DNA of 47,102 nt from Opitutaceae bacterium. Its GTDB lineage: Bacteria; Verrucomicrobiota; Verrucomicrobiia; Opitutales; Opitutaceae. Shown piece after piece: positions 16,421 to 24,362 of the stretch. Positions within the stretch are counted from its first letter, which is position 1. Each line of letters opens with the position of its first letter. Where the stretch lies: positions 1-47,102 of the forward strand of contig JAHCAZ010000027.1 of the NCBI GenBank assembly GCA_019634615.1, written 5' to 3'. The notes beneath the pieces are model-generated. The model made no database searches, was not told where the DNA came from, and worked only from the letters and a program-made list of their open reading frames with translations. The position numbers and the translations under genes are program-made.

Positions 16421-19400
16421 GTGAACGTGCCACTAGCCTCAACCGATTTCGCCCGCCTGCCGGAGGCGGCGCGCCTGCCGCTCCGGCCGGAGCTTCGCTG
16501 CGACCTGAACCACCCGGGCACGAGCGTGGTGCACCCGACCGGGTCAGGCTACGCCGCCGTCGCGCTGGCGCTGGCCGACGCCTTGGCGGCCGTGAACGGC
16601 CCGGCGCCGATCGTGATCGCCGAAACCGATTCCCGCCCGCCGGTCGGGACCGGGCCGTTGATCGTGCTCGGCAACCTCATGGTCAGTGCGCTGGTGCGCC
16701 GGCTCTACTTCGAGGCCTACGACTTTACCGATCATGCATTCCCCGGCCCCGGCGGCTGGGTGGTGCGTACGCTGGGCGAGCCGTGGGGCGCGGGTCGGCC
16801 GATCGTGCTGGTCGGCGGCAGCGATCTGGCGGGCGTGCAGGCGGCGGCCGCGGCGCTGGTGGCGCACGTTCGCGAGTCCGGTCCGGCGCTCGGCTACCTC
16901 AACCGGGTCCAACTCGGCCAATGGGCCGACGCCGGGCAACTCGAGGTCGCGCGCTACCTTGGGTCGGATGATGCGGTCTGGGAACGCGTCGGGCAGTCGG
17001 GCAGCTGGGATTACATCGACCACATCGCGAAATGCGGCACGGGCTACCTGCGCACGGGCGACGAGCGCTACCTCGCCGCCTTCCAGCGCGAGCTGCACCG
17101 GTTCATCGCGCAGGATGTCCTGAATACCCATCCCGAGGCGCCGCCAATGCTGCACGGGCGGATGTACGTGCTGTTGACGGTCTGGGATCTCGTGTCGGAT
17201 CATCCCCGCTTCGCCGCGGAGGAGCGGCGTCAGGTGGATGCGATGTTCCTGCACGTCGCCGAGTCGGCGGAGGGCGCGGCGCAGATCGCGGCCGTCGCCG
17301 ACACGTGGGCCGTGCGGTACAATCACCACACGCGGGCGGGCCTCGATGCCTTCTTCGTGGGACGCTTCTTCGCGCGGCGCTACGGCCTGCCGGAGGCGCA
17401 GGCCTGGCTCGATCTCGCGGCACGGCTGTTCGCGCCGCAGCTGGCGAGCGCCAAGCCGGCCTGCGATTCGTGGGGTCACCAGTGGGGGGCGTCGCTGTGC
17501 AACACGCTCATCTATGCGCTGGCGACGGGGCGGATGGACTACGCGGCCTCGCCGGTGCTGCGCGCTGCGGCCGACCGGGCACTGCTGGCCTACGGCTGGG
17601 GCGCCCCGCGCCATTACCTCGCGGCTTGTGCGGTGGCCACGGGCGATTCGGGTTACCTCAGTCTCGAGACCAGCTTGCCGGAGCTGGCGCGTGACGCGGC
17701 GCAACTGCGCCTCCAGCCCGTGCGGAAGGGCGGCTTGGTCAATTTCACCGACGAGGTGCTGCGCACGTTCACGACCGATGCCCCGATCCGTCGTCGCGAG
17801 GACCTGCTCGGCCAGGCGGTGGCGCCGCTCGATGCGTTGTGGCACCAAACCATCGAAACCCCGGTGTACAATCCGGACGGAATCTTCGTGGTGGACGTGT
17901 CGCCGGCGGAGGGCTTCGACAAGCTCGCGCTGCGCGACGGCTGGGGTGCGGATGATTTCTACCTGCTGCTCGACGGCATCTCCGGCGGACATCACGCCTA
18001 CCAGGATGCCAATGCCCTCGTCTGGCTGCGCGAGCGGGGCGTCGACTGGTTTCTGCCGCGCACCGGTTACCGACATGCACTCGGGCCACGCTGGCAGAAC
18101 GGCGTGAACGTCGCGCTGAACGGCCGCGGGCCCGGACGCATCCCGCGCTACGCCCGGTTGCTCTATCGCGGCACGGACGGCGAGTTCTCCGCGGTGGGGA
18201 CGCGCCTCGATGGCGGCGGTGAGACGGTTTGGGAGCGCCATCTGCTGCGGCGGCGCGGGGCGTGGACACTCGTGCTGGACCGCGTGATCGCCGGAGTTTC
18301 AGGCGAGTTGTTAGCGGAGCGGTCTTGGTTCCCGCGCGGCGAATGTGCGGTGTGCACCGATGGCTTCAGCAGTCGGCAGGCGGAGGCGTGGCTGCACCTC
18401 GCAACGGCCGAGTCCGTGCGCGATGAGGGAGCCGGCCAGATGGTGGAGCGTCGCCGCGCGGCGGTGGCGGCCGGCGACGCGGTGGCGCTGGCCGGGCTGC
18501 TGTGGGCGAGCGACGACGCACGGGCGGATGCGTGGATACTGCGGGCAACCGCGGGTGGCTGGAGCCTCGGGCCGCGCGACGGCGATTCCGTCGCAGTGGA
18601 GTTGCGGCAGCAGGCCGGAGTCGGCTGCGGGCTGCAAGTGACCCACGGCGCGCGCAGCTTGGTTCTGGGCGCGAGCGGCGAGTCCTGGTTGCCGCCGCAG
18701 GTGAAATCGTTGCCGCTGGTGCCCGTCGTGACGCCGGTGACGCAGCCGTGGCGCGAGGTGCGGCTCGCCGGGCAGGTCGTGTCGGCGGTGGCCGGGCGGG
18801 CCGGCGGGTTTGCGGTCGGGACGGCAGAGGGCACGGTGGTCGCCTTTGACGCGGCCGGCGGTGAGTGCTGGCGCGGGCAGGTCAAGGGTCCCGTGCTGTC
18901 GCTCGAGTGGTCCGACGGCAACGTGATCGTGGGCGAGGAGCGCGGGGCTTTGACGTGGTTCGATGCCCGCGGTGAGCCACGATGGACGAAGGAAATTCCC
19001 TGGGTGACGCTGCCATGGGCCTACTGGAGCGAGGAGCGCAGCCGGATCCGCGAGCTTGCGGTGGCCGACATCGATGGCGACGGCGCGGCGGAGGTTTTGG
19101 TGAGCAATGCCGACCGGCGCGTTTACGCGTTCGACCGCAATGGTTGCGAGTTGTGGAAGCGGCCGATCGAGTGGGGCGTGTTCACGGCGATGTGGCCGGC
19201 CGCCGACGATGGTCGTTTCGCCCTGTGGGGCGGCACGTCGCGGCCGTCGATCCACGGCTACGCGATCCGATTGGGTGCCGATGGCGCCGTGGCGGGCCGG
19301 TGCCAGCGGTCCGATCTCATTTGCTGGTCAATGCCGGCGGCGATGCGCGACCTGTTGGTGGCCGACATCGACGGCGACGGTGCGGACGAAATCGTCACGG

Positions 19401-19816
19401 CGGTCGACACCAACTGCCGGCAGTTGATCGCCTACGAGGCCGACGGCACGCTGCGGTGGGATCTCGACGTGGGTGCGGGCGCCTCGGCGCTGGCGTTCGA
19501 GTCGAATGCAAGGCGGGTGCTTTGCGCCTCGGACGCCGGTTATGTGGTCGCGGTGTCGGGTGCGACGGGCCGGCGCGAATGGTGCGCCTGGATCGGAGTG
19601 CAGGTGCAATTGCTGTGGGTGTTGCCGGATCGGCGCGTGCTGGCGCTGACGGCGGCGGGGACGGGCTGGGTTCTGGCGGCTTCGGGTGAGGTGCAGGAAA
19701 GCTTCGACCTTGGATCTCGGCTGACGGCAGTCCCGCGCCCCGGCAATCATCGCGGCGCGGCGCGCCGGCTGGTGCTCGGCACGGCGGATGGCCGGGTGCT
19801 CGTGCCGGTGCGGTGA
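16421..19816 (+). CDS. Large heparinase-like / beta-propeller protein
   Basis: 1131 residues from a GTG at 16421; the first in-frame ATG lies inside conserved sequence. Residues about 30-190 resemble the N-terminal domain of alpha-glucuronidase-like hydrolases (IVLGN..., IVLVGGSDLAGVQAAAAAL). Residues about 195-470 are helical with toroid-type motifs (WDYIDHIAKCGTGYLRTGD, NHHTRAGLDAFFVGRFFARR). Residues about 480-770 form a beta-sandwich like heparinase II/III C-terminal domains (ISGGHHAYQDANALVW). Residues about 775-1131 form a propeller with two calcium-binding FG-GAP motifs, DIDGDG at 883 and 982. No signal peptide is visible, which is odd for a polysaccharide lyase and suggests either cytoplasmic action or a wrong start. 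Acidic glycan cleavage is plausible but unproven. Confidence 0.8.
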   Translation: MNVPLASTDFARLPEAARLPLRPELRCDLNHPGTSVVHPTGSGYAAVALALADALAAVNGPAPIVIAETDSRPPVGTGPLIVLGNLMVSALVRRLYFEAYDFTDHAFPGPGGWVVRTLGEPWGAGRPIVLVGGSDLAGVQAAAAALVAHVRESGPALGYLNRVQLGQWADAGQLEVARYLGSDDAVWERVGQSGSWDYIDHIAKCGTGYLRTGDERYLAAFQRELHRFIAQDVLNTHPEAPPMLHGRMYVLLTVWDLVSDHPRFAAEERRQVDAMFLHVAESAEGAAQIAAVADTWAVRYNHHTRAGLDAFFVGRFFARRYGLPEAQAWLDLAARLFAPQLASAKPACDSWGHQWGASLCNTLIYALATGRMDYAASPVLRAAADRALLAYGWGAPRHYLAACAVATGDSGYLSLETSLPELARDAAQLRLQPVRKGGLVNFTDEVLRTFTTDAPIRRREDLLGQAVAPLDALWHQTIETPVYNPDGIFVVDVSPAEGFDKLALRDGWGADDFYLLLDGISGGHHAYQDANALVWLRERGVDWFLPRTGYRHALGPRWQNGVNVALNGRGPGRIPRYARLLYRGTDGEFSAVGTRLDGGGETVWERHLLRRRGAWTLVLDRVIAGVSGELLAERSWFPRGECAVCTDGFSSRQAEAWLHLATAESVRDEGAGQMVERRRAAVAAGDAVALAGLLWASDDARADAWILRATAGGWSLGPRDGDSVAVELRQQAGVGCGLQVTHGARSLVLGASGESWLPPQVKSLPLVPVVTPVTQPWREVRLAGQVVSAVAGRAGGFAVGTAEGTVVAFDAAGGECWRGQVKGPVLSLEWSDGNVIVGEERGALTWFDARGEPRWTKEIPWVTLPWAYWSEERSRIRELAVADIDGDGAAEVLVSNADRRVYAFDRNGCELWKRPIEWGVFTAMWPAADDGRFALWGGTSRPSIHGYAIRLGADGAVAGRCQRSDLICWSMPAAMRDLLVADIDGDGADEIVTAVDTNCRQLIAYEADGTLRWDLDVGAGASALAFESNARRVLCASDAGYVVAVSGATGRREWCAWIGVQVQLLWVLPDRRVLALTAAGTGWVLAASGEVQESFDLGSRLTAVPRPGNHRGAARRLVLGTADGRVLVPVR

Positions 19817-19826
19817 CGCGGAAGGC

Positions 19827-20609
19827 CTAGAACAAATCCGTGAGCGCCTGGATCGTGCGCTTCACCGTGTAGGCGTCCACGCGTTTCCAGCCGTAAACCG
19901 GGAGGCAGGCCTCGTCGGCGGTGTCGATGCGCTTGTGGCGGATCTCGACCTCCAGCGGCCCGGGCAGCGTGAACGGCTTCACGGCGTCGCGCCGGGCCAC
20001 CGCGGCCTGGACCGTGGCCTCGATCTCGCGGAGGACGCGGCGCGGGTGCTTGCTCAGGGCGGCGTTCCAGCTGTAGCCGATCTTGGTCGTGACCGTGGCG
20101 ACGCCGGGCAGGAGGGCCGCGGCCTCGGCGACGGCCTTGTCGTCGCTGGCCACGAAGAGGACCGGGACGCCGTGGGCGCCGGCGACGGCGGCATCGACGG
20201 CCAGCTCGCCGACCTCGCGGCCGTTGAGCTTGATCCACTGGTAGCGGGTGCTGCTGAAGGTGTGGGCGAGGGGCGCCGCCAGCGTGTTGTCGCGGGCGTG
20301 GTAGCCGATGAACAGCAGGCCGGCGAAGGTGCGGTCGAGCATCGCCAGCCGGCCGCCGTTCGCGCCATGGAAGAGATCGCAGCGTTCGTCGAGCTCGTCG
20401 GTGACGAGGTTGACGCCGCCGCCGTGTGTGTCCCACACGATCACCTGCGTGGCGCCCGCGGCGAAGAGTCCGCGGGCGGCGGCGCTGGCCTCGGCCGTGG
20501 CCTGGCGGCGGGCGAATTCGTACTGGGCCGGCGCGTCATTGAGCGTGCCGCCCGGGGCGCCGACGACCCCGGCCGGACCTTCGCAATCGACGGCGATGAC
20601 GAATTTCAT
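19827..20609 (-). CDS. M55 family D-aminopeptidase (DppA-like)
   Basis: 260 residues, ATG at 20609, 3 bases after the DUF2961 stop, so the two are translationally linked. The zinc ligands of Bacillus DppA are recognisable: Asp8 and Glu10 (AVDCEGPAG), His62 (WDTHGGG), His104 (FIGYHA) and a Glu in NGREVGEL near residue 132. The length is close to the family norm of about 270. The enzyme removes N-terminal D-amino acids, usually from D-Ala-containing peptides, and is cytoplasmic. Its pairing with a GH172-type protein is unusual and might reflect turnover of cell-wall or capsular material. Confidence 0.9.
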   Translation of the reverse strand: MKFVIAVDCEGPAGVVGAPGGTLNDAPAQYEFARRQATAEASAAARGLFAAGATQVIVWDTHGGGVNLVTDELDERCDLFHGANGGRLAMLDRTFAGLLFIGYHARDNTLAAPLAHTFSSTRYQWIKLNGREVGELAVDAAVAGAHGVPVLFVASDDKAVAEAAALLPGVATVTTKIGYSWNAALSKHPRRVLREIEATVQAAVARRDAVKPFTLPGPLEVEIRHKRIDTADEACLPVYGWKRVDAYTVKRTIQALTDLF

Positions 20610-20612
20610 GGC

Positions 20613-21695
20613 TCAGATGACCTCGAGCACGTCGCGCGACGGCAGGGCGGGGAAGGGTGCGGTCGGCAGCGTCTGGTACCAGAAGGCGACCGAGCAGATG
20701 TCATCCTGCAGCGGCAGGTAGCGGCCGTCGCTGCGCCAGCCGAGGGCCTGGATCGTCACGCGCAGGTCGGAGGTGAAACGGATCGGGTCCATGATGTGCC
20801 AGCGGTAGAGGGCGAAGCGCTGCTGCGAGCGGTACACGCCGTCGGGCCGCAGCACCTGGTGGAGCCCGGCGTAGGGCGTGCAGAACTCCTGGTACTGTCT
20901 CGTTTCCTTGTTCTCGAAGTTGTAGGAGCCGCAGAAGTAATCCTCGGTGCCGGTGCCGCAGATCGTCGGCCATTCCTTGTCGCCATCCATGAAGAACTTG
21001 ATCTCGCCCTCGCCCCACCAGTTGGAGTTGTTGACGCCCCAGCCCATGACGGTGCCGACGTAGTGGCCACGGCCGCGCACGCCGTCGAGGATCGTGTAGT
21101 CCTGCTTGTAGGGCAGGGGATTGGTGCGGCGGAACTGGGCGTGGAAGTAGGCGCAGTCCGCGGGGACGTCGGTGAGCGTGTAGTTCACCTGGTAGTAGAG
21201 CGTCATGTCCTCGTGCCCGATGTTCGTGAGCGTCATGCGGCAGCTCTTCCGGAAGGGCATTTCCCAGTAGCAGTTGAAGGCGCTGCCGGGATTCACGCAG
21301 ACGGGCAGCGAGACGAGCGGGGAAAAGCGGCCCCAGGGCAGGCCGAAGAAATCGCCGACGGGGCACTCGACCGCGGGCTGGGCCTGGCCGTCCCAGTAGA
21401 TGCGGAGAATGCTGTATCGCCAGGGGCCGGTGGGGGTCATCCAGATCTGCTGGATGGCGCCGCTGCCTGTGATGTCGGCGAACGTGAACGTCTCGCCGAC
21501 CTTGATGCGGACCGACGGGGAGATTTTCCAGCCGCGGCCGAGGTCGCGGGCGCAATGGGCGCCGGTGCCCTCGGTGGCCATGCCGCCGGCGCCTTTTGCG
21601 CCGGTGAAGTTTTCCGCGCTGAGCGAGCGGGTCTGCGCGGCGGAGAGCCGGCTGAGGTTGCCGAGGTTGAGCCCGAGTCCGTTGAAGGCATTCAT
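20613..21695 (-). CDS. DUF2961 (GH172-type) glycoside hydrolase, copy 1
   Basis: 360 residues, ATG at 21695. Family landmarks are ARDLGRGWKISPSVRIKVGE, IQQIWMT, PVGDFFG, the GEGEIKFFMDGD motif with Glu231, and GTGTEDYFCGSYNF with Glu251. In characterised GH172 enzymes, a Glu from each of these two segments forms the catalytic pair that cleaves fructofuranosyl or arabinofuranosyl linkages. No signal peptide is visible. A second, divergent copy lies at 44691-45668. Substrate cannot be predicted; GH172 members differ in specificity. It heads a two-gene operon with the M55 peptidase. Confidence 0.88.
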   Translation of the reverse strand: MNAFNGLGLNLGNLSRLSAAQTRSLSAENFTGAKGAGGMATEGTGAHCARDLGRGWKISPSVRIKVGETFTFADITGSGAIQQIWMTPTGPWRYSILRIYWDGQAQPAVECPVGDFFGLPWGRFSPLVSLPVCVNPGSAFNCYWEMPFRKSCRMTLTNIGHEDMTLYYQVNYTLTDVPADCAYFHAQFRRTNPLPYKQDYTILDGVRGRGHYVGTVMGWGVNNSNWWGEGEIKFFMDGDKEWPTICGTGTEDYFCGSYNFENKETRQYQEFCTPYAGLHQVLRPDGVYRSQQRFALYRWHIMDPIRFTSDLRVTIQALGWRSDGRYLPLQDDICSVAFWYQTLPTAPFPALPSRDVLEVI

Positions 21696-21781
21696 GGGGG
21701 AACGCGTCGTGGCTTAGCCGGCCGGCGGCGGCAATGCAGGCTTTTTGTGCGACTGAGGGCGCGCACCGGGTGCGCCGCGGC

Positions 21782-21979
21782 TCACATGGTCCAGTAGCGC
21801 AGGTGCTCGGGCCCGATCCGCTGGTCGCCGCCCGCGTCGAACCCGGTGCCGGCCGCAGGTTCATCCGCCGCCGCCGGAGCCGGTGCCGCCGGGGCGGGCT
21901 CGGTTGCCGGGGGCGGCGTGGCCGCGGGCGCCGGTTCGCGCTGGCAGGCCGGACCGACCAGCAGCATGACGGCGGCCAA
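21782..21979 (-). CDS. Possible small Ala/Pro-rich lipoprotein
   Basis: About 65 residues if started at the TTG at 21979; an ATG at 21967 and a CTG at 21994 are alternatives. The translation has a short hydrophobic segment ending LLVGPACQRE, which could carry a lipidated Cys although the lipobox is not canonical. A low-complexity Ala/Pro/Glu stretch and the tail GPEHLRYWTM follow. It ends 86 bases before the DUF2961 start on the same strand. No ribosome-binding site stands out. It may be non-coding. Confidence 0.3.
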   Translation of the reverse strand: MAAVMLLVGPACQREPAPAATPPPATEPAPAAPAPAAADEPAAGTGFDAGGDQRIGPEHLRYWTM

Positions 21980-22003
21980 GAGCGCCGCCCGCAGGCCGGC
22001 GCC

Positions 22004-22039
22004 AAAAATAGGTGGAGGGGCCCACAACGGCCCCTCCAC
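22004..22039 (-). terminator. Intrinsic terminator (minus strand)
   Basis: Perfect 11-base stem: GTGGAGGGGCC at 22012-22022, 6-base loop, GGCCCCTCCAC at 22029-22039. Read on the minus strand it is followed by CTATTTTT (22004-22010). It lies downstream of the LytTR/histidine-kinase operon or of a short transcript starting after the 22111-22165 repeats. Confidence 0.8.
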
Positions 22040-22110
22040 AACACACAACTGACTACTACGGACTGACCGGGCGAGCAAAGCCGGCTTCCGACCGGCAAGG
22101 GGAGTGCGAT

Positions 22111-22165
22111 GCGACCAAAGCGCACGGATTTGCGACGAAATGCCGTCCGTCGGCGACGATGGGCG
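22111..22165 (-). promoter_or_regulatory. Three direct repeats with 21-base period, possible LytTR binding array
   Basis: Repeats begin at 22111 (GCGACCAAAGCGC), 22132 (GCGACGAAATGCC) and 22153 (GCGACGATGGGCG), exactly 21 bases apart. Two further copies with the same spacing lie upstream of the histidine-kinase gene at 24283-24316. On the minus strand they read as TTTCGTCGC, similar to the AlgR consensus CCGTTCGTC. LytTR-type regulators bind paired direct repeats two helical turns apart. Confidence 0.5.
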
Positions 22166-22295
22166 AGAGAGGAAACGGCGCACCAGCATGCCTTCCACAA
22201 CACGCGATTTCCGCAATGGTTACAGGAAACTTTGACTGGCGGTCGCACCGCGAGGTTGTGCGGTCGGCCACGCGATCCGTCCCGGGTTCGCGCGG

Positions 22296-23120
22296 CTACA
22301 GCTTCTCGCGCAGAAGGGCGGCGATGCGGTCGTGGTAGCCGCGGCTCAGCTTCAGCTTGGTGCCGTCGTGCAGGATAACTGCGTACTCGCCGGCGAAGGA
22401 CGGGCTGAGCTTCCGCAGGCGGTCGATGTTCACGATCGTCGAGCGGTGGATCCGGTAGAACTTGCGGGGATCGAGCCGCGCCTCGAGCCGGGCCATGGTC
22501 TCGCGCATGAGGTACGAGCGGCCAGCGGTGTGCAGCTTCATGTAGTCGCCCTCGGCCTCGATCCAGTCGATCTCGTCGGCTTTCAGGAAAAAGATCTCGC
22601 CGGCCGACTTGATGAAGATCCGCTCCTCGGCGGCCGGCACGGGTTCGCCGGCGCTCTTCAGGCCCATGCGCGATTGCAGGTACTCCAGCAGCTGGCTGAG
22701 GCGGGAGTTGGCGGTCTCGAGCTCGCGGCGGCGGACCTCATCCTTGGCGCGGGCGAGGGCGGCGGCGAAGCGCTGGTCGTCGTAGGGCTTCAGCAGGTAG
22801 TCGATCGCGTTCACCTCGAAGGCCCGGAGGGCGTGCTCGTTGTAGGCGGTCACGAACACCACCACCGGCGCCCGGTAGGTGCCGGCGCGTTCCAGGACCT
22901 CGAAGCCGTTGGCGCCGGGGATCTGCACGTCGAGGAAGACGAGGTCGGGCCGGTCGCGCTGCATCAGCGCCACGGCGGCGGGACCATCGGCCGCCTCGCC
23001 GATGACCTCCACGGCGGGGTCCTTCTCGAGCAGCAGCCGCACGCCCCGGCGGGCGGCGGGCTCGTCGTCGACGATGAGGGTGCGGATGCGGCTGGCGGCG
23101 GGCGCGGTCGGCGGGCTCAT
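22296..23120 (-). CDS. LytTR-family response regulator
   Basis: 274 residues, ATG at 23120 overlapping the histidine-kinase stop (ATGA). The receiver domain has the acidic pair Asp18-Asp19, phosphorylation site Asp64 (VFLDVQIPG), Thr91 and Lys111 (YLLKP). A linker of helices (LETANSRLSQLLEYLQSRM) leads to a LytTR DNA-binding domain from about residue 170: EIDWIEAEGDYMKLHTAG, RSYLMRETMARLEARL, and FYRIHRSTIVNIDRL. It would activate or repress genes through pairs of direct repeats. Candidate sites occur just upstream of its partner kinase gene and 131 bases or more beyond its own 3' end. Confidence 0.95.
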   Translation of the reverse strand: MSPPTAPAASRIRTLIVDDEPAARRGVRLLLEKDPAVEVIGEAADGPAAVALMQRDRPDLVFLDVQIPGANGFEVLERAGTYRAPVVVFVTAYNEHALRAFEVNAIDYLLKPYDDQRFAAALARAKDEVRRRELETANSRLSQLLEYLQSRMGLKSAGEPVPAAEERIFIKSAGEIFFLKADEIDWIEAEGDYMKLHTAGRSYLMRETMARLEARLDPRKFYRIHRSTIVNIDRLRKLSPSFAGEYAVILHDGTKLKLSRGYHDRIAALLREKL

Positions 23121-24217
23121 GCGCGGTAGGGCAGTTGGATTTGCACGGTGACGCCGCGGCCCGGCTCGCTGCGGAGCTCGAGGCGGCCCTGCGGGCCGTA
23201 GAGCTTGGCGAGGCGCTCGCGGGTGTTCGCGAGCCCGATGCCCTGGCGGGCGCGGTCGGGCTGGCGGCGCGGCAGGCCGATGCCGTCGTCGCGGACCTCG
23301 AGGTGCAGCGTGCCCGCCGCGACGCGGCCGGTGATGTCCACGCGGCCAGGCCCGGCCTTCGGGGCGACGCCGTGGAGGATGGCGTTCTCGACGATGGGCT
23401 GGAGCAGGAAATTCGGGATCAGCGCCTCCCGCGCCTCCTCGGCGATGTCGATGCCGAAGCGCAGCCGGTCCGAGAAACGCAGCTGCTGGATCTCGATGTA
23501 GCGCTCGAGAAAATCCATCTCCTGCCGGAGGGTGACCTCCGACGCGCAATTCTGGTCCAGCGACATGCGCAGGAGAAAACCCAGCCGGGCCAGCAAAGTT
23601 ACCGCCTCCTCGTGCTTCTGCTCGCGGATGAGCACGGCGACGGTGTTCAGCGTGTTGAAGAGAAAGTGCGGGTGCAGCTGCTGGCGCAGCGCCTGGAGCT
23701 CGGTCTTGATCAGCCGGGCCTCGAGCTGGGCGGACTTGAGCTCCTCGCGCCGGTAGCGCTGGTAGATGTCGAGGCCGTGGCCGACGGCCAGCACGCCCCA
23801 GTAGTACGCCATGTCGATGAGGTTGCGGCCGTAGAAGCCCTGCACGACCTCGGACCAGAAGCCGTCAGGCGGCCAGGCCCCCTTGATCCACAGGTAGAAG
23901 CCGGCCCAGCGGCCGACGTAGTAGACGGCCATCACCACAAAGCTGAACAGCAGGTGGAAGGCCGTGCCGCCGACCCAGAAGCCGCGGTGCAGCGGGACGT
24001 GGCGGCGCAGCAGCAGGATCAGCGGGGCCAGGGACGCCCACATCATGGCCCGCACGAACTGCGGCGTCGCGAGTTCCCAGAATTCCGTCGGCTTCCACGC
24101 GCCCTCGAAGCCGCGGTTCATCGCGCGCTCGTTGAAATAGAGCTCCAGCGACAGCACCAGGCCGACGAGGGCCCAGCCCGCCGCGATCAGGGCGATCTTG
24201 AGCCAGCGGGACTTCAT
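23117..24217 (-). CDS. LytS/YehU-type sensor histidine kinase (His_kinase PF06580 family)
   Basis: 366 residues from ATG 24217; the longer frame upstream lacks family similarity. Four or so membrane helices occupy residues 1-160, without a recognisable extracellular domain. A short coiled segment (REELKSAQLEARLIKTELQALR) precedes the phospho-acceptor motif QQLHPHFLFNTLN, with His184. The ATP-binding domain has LLQPIVENAILHGV (N box) and RDDGIGLP, then GIGLANTRERL. It phosphorylates the co-encoded LytTR regulator. The upstream 145-base gap carries two 21-base-spaced repeats that are probable autoregulatory sites. The stimulus is unknown. Confidence 0.94.
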   Translation of the reverse strand: MKSRWLKIALIAAGWALVGLVLSLELYFNERAMNRGFEGAWKPTEFWELATPQFVRAMMWASLAPLILLLRRHVPLHRGFWVGGTAFHLLFSFVVMAVYYVGRWAGFYLWIKGAWPPDGFWSEVVQGFYGRNLIDMAYYWGVLAVGHGLDIYQRYRREELKSAQLEARLIKTELQALRQQLHPHFLFNTLNTVAVLIREQKHEEAVTLLARLGFLLRMSLDQNCASEVTLRQEMDFLERYIEIQQLRFSDRLRFGIDIAEEAREALIPNFLLQPIVENAILHGVAPKAGPGRVDITGRVAAGTLHLEVRDDGIGLPRRQPDRARQGIGLANTRERLAKLYGPQGRLELRSEPGRGVTVQIQLPYRA

Positions 24218-24282
24218 GGGCGGACGCGGGGCATGGTGCGCATCGCATGCTGGACGATTCCGCGCGCCACGCGCGCGGATAT

Positions 24283-24316
24283 GCGACGAAAGGCCGAATC
24301 CGTGCGACGAACGGCC
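24283..24316 (-). promoter_or_regulatory. Pair of direct repeats upstream of the histidine kinase, possible LytTR site
   Basis: GCGACGAAAGGCC at 24283 and GCGACGAACGGCC at 24304 differ at one position and are 21 bases apart, centred about 80 bases upstream of the kinase ATG. The second copy read on the minus strand contains CCGTTCGTC, the AlgR half-site consensus. Spacing and location fit autoregulation by the co-encoded LytTR protein. Confidence 0.6.
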
Positions 24317-24362
24317 GGAGATGAGGGGTGGATTTCCGCGCCGCGCTCGGCGGGTGGCGCCC

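Larger units (their letters stand above)
21696..22295. other. 600-base regulatory/intergenic region
   Basis: It holds a possible small lipoprotein gene (21782-21979), a hairpin terminator on the minus strand (22004-22039), and three 21-base-spaced direct repeats (22111-22165). The rest, 22166-22295, shows nothing I can assign. Confidence 0.6.

Noticed and set aside
16544..18241. Minus-strand open frame of 565 codons
   Set aside because: Antisense to the large lyase-like gene, whose motifs are clear; the frame has no family signal.
19788..21797. Long plus-strand open frame of 669 codons
   Set aside because: It is antisense to the M55 and DUF2961 genes, has no domain motifs and the biased composition of a high-G+C shadow frame.
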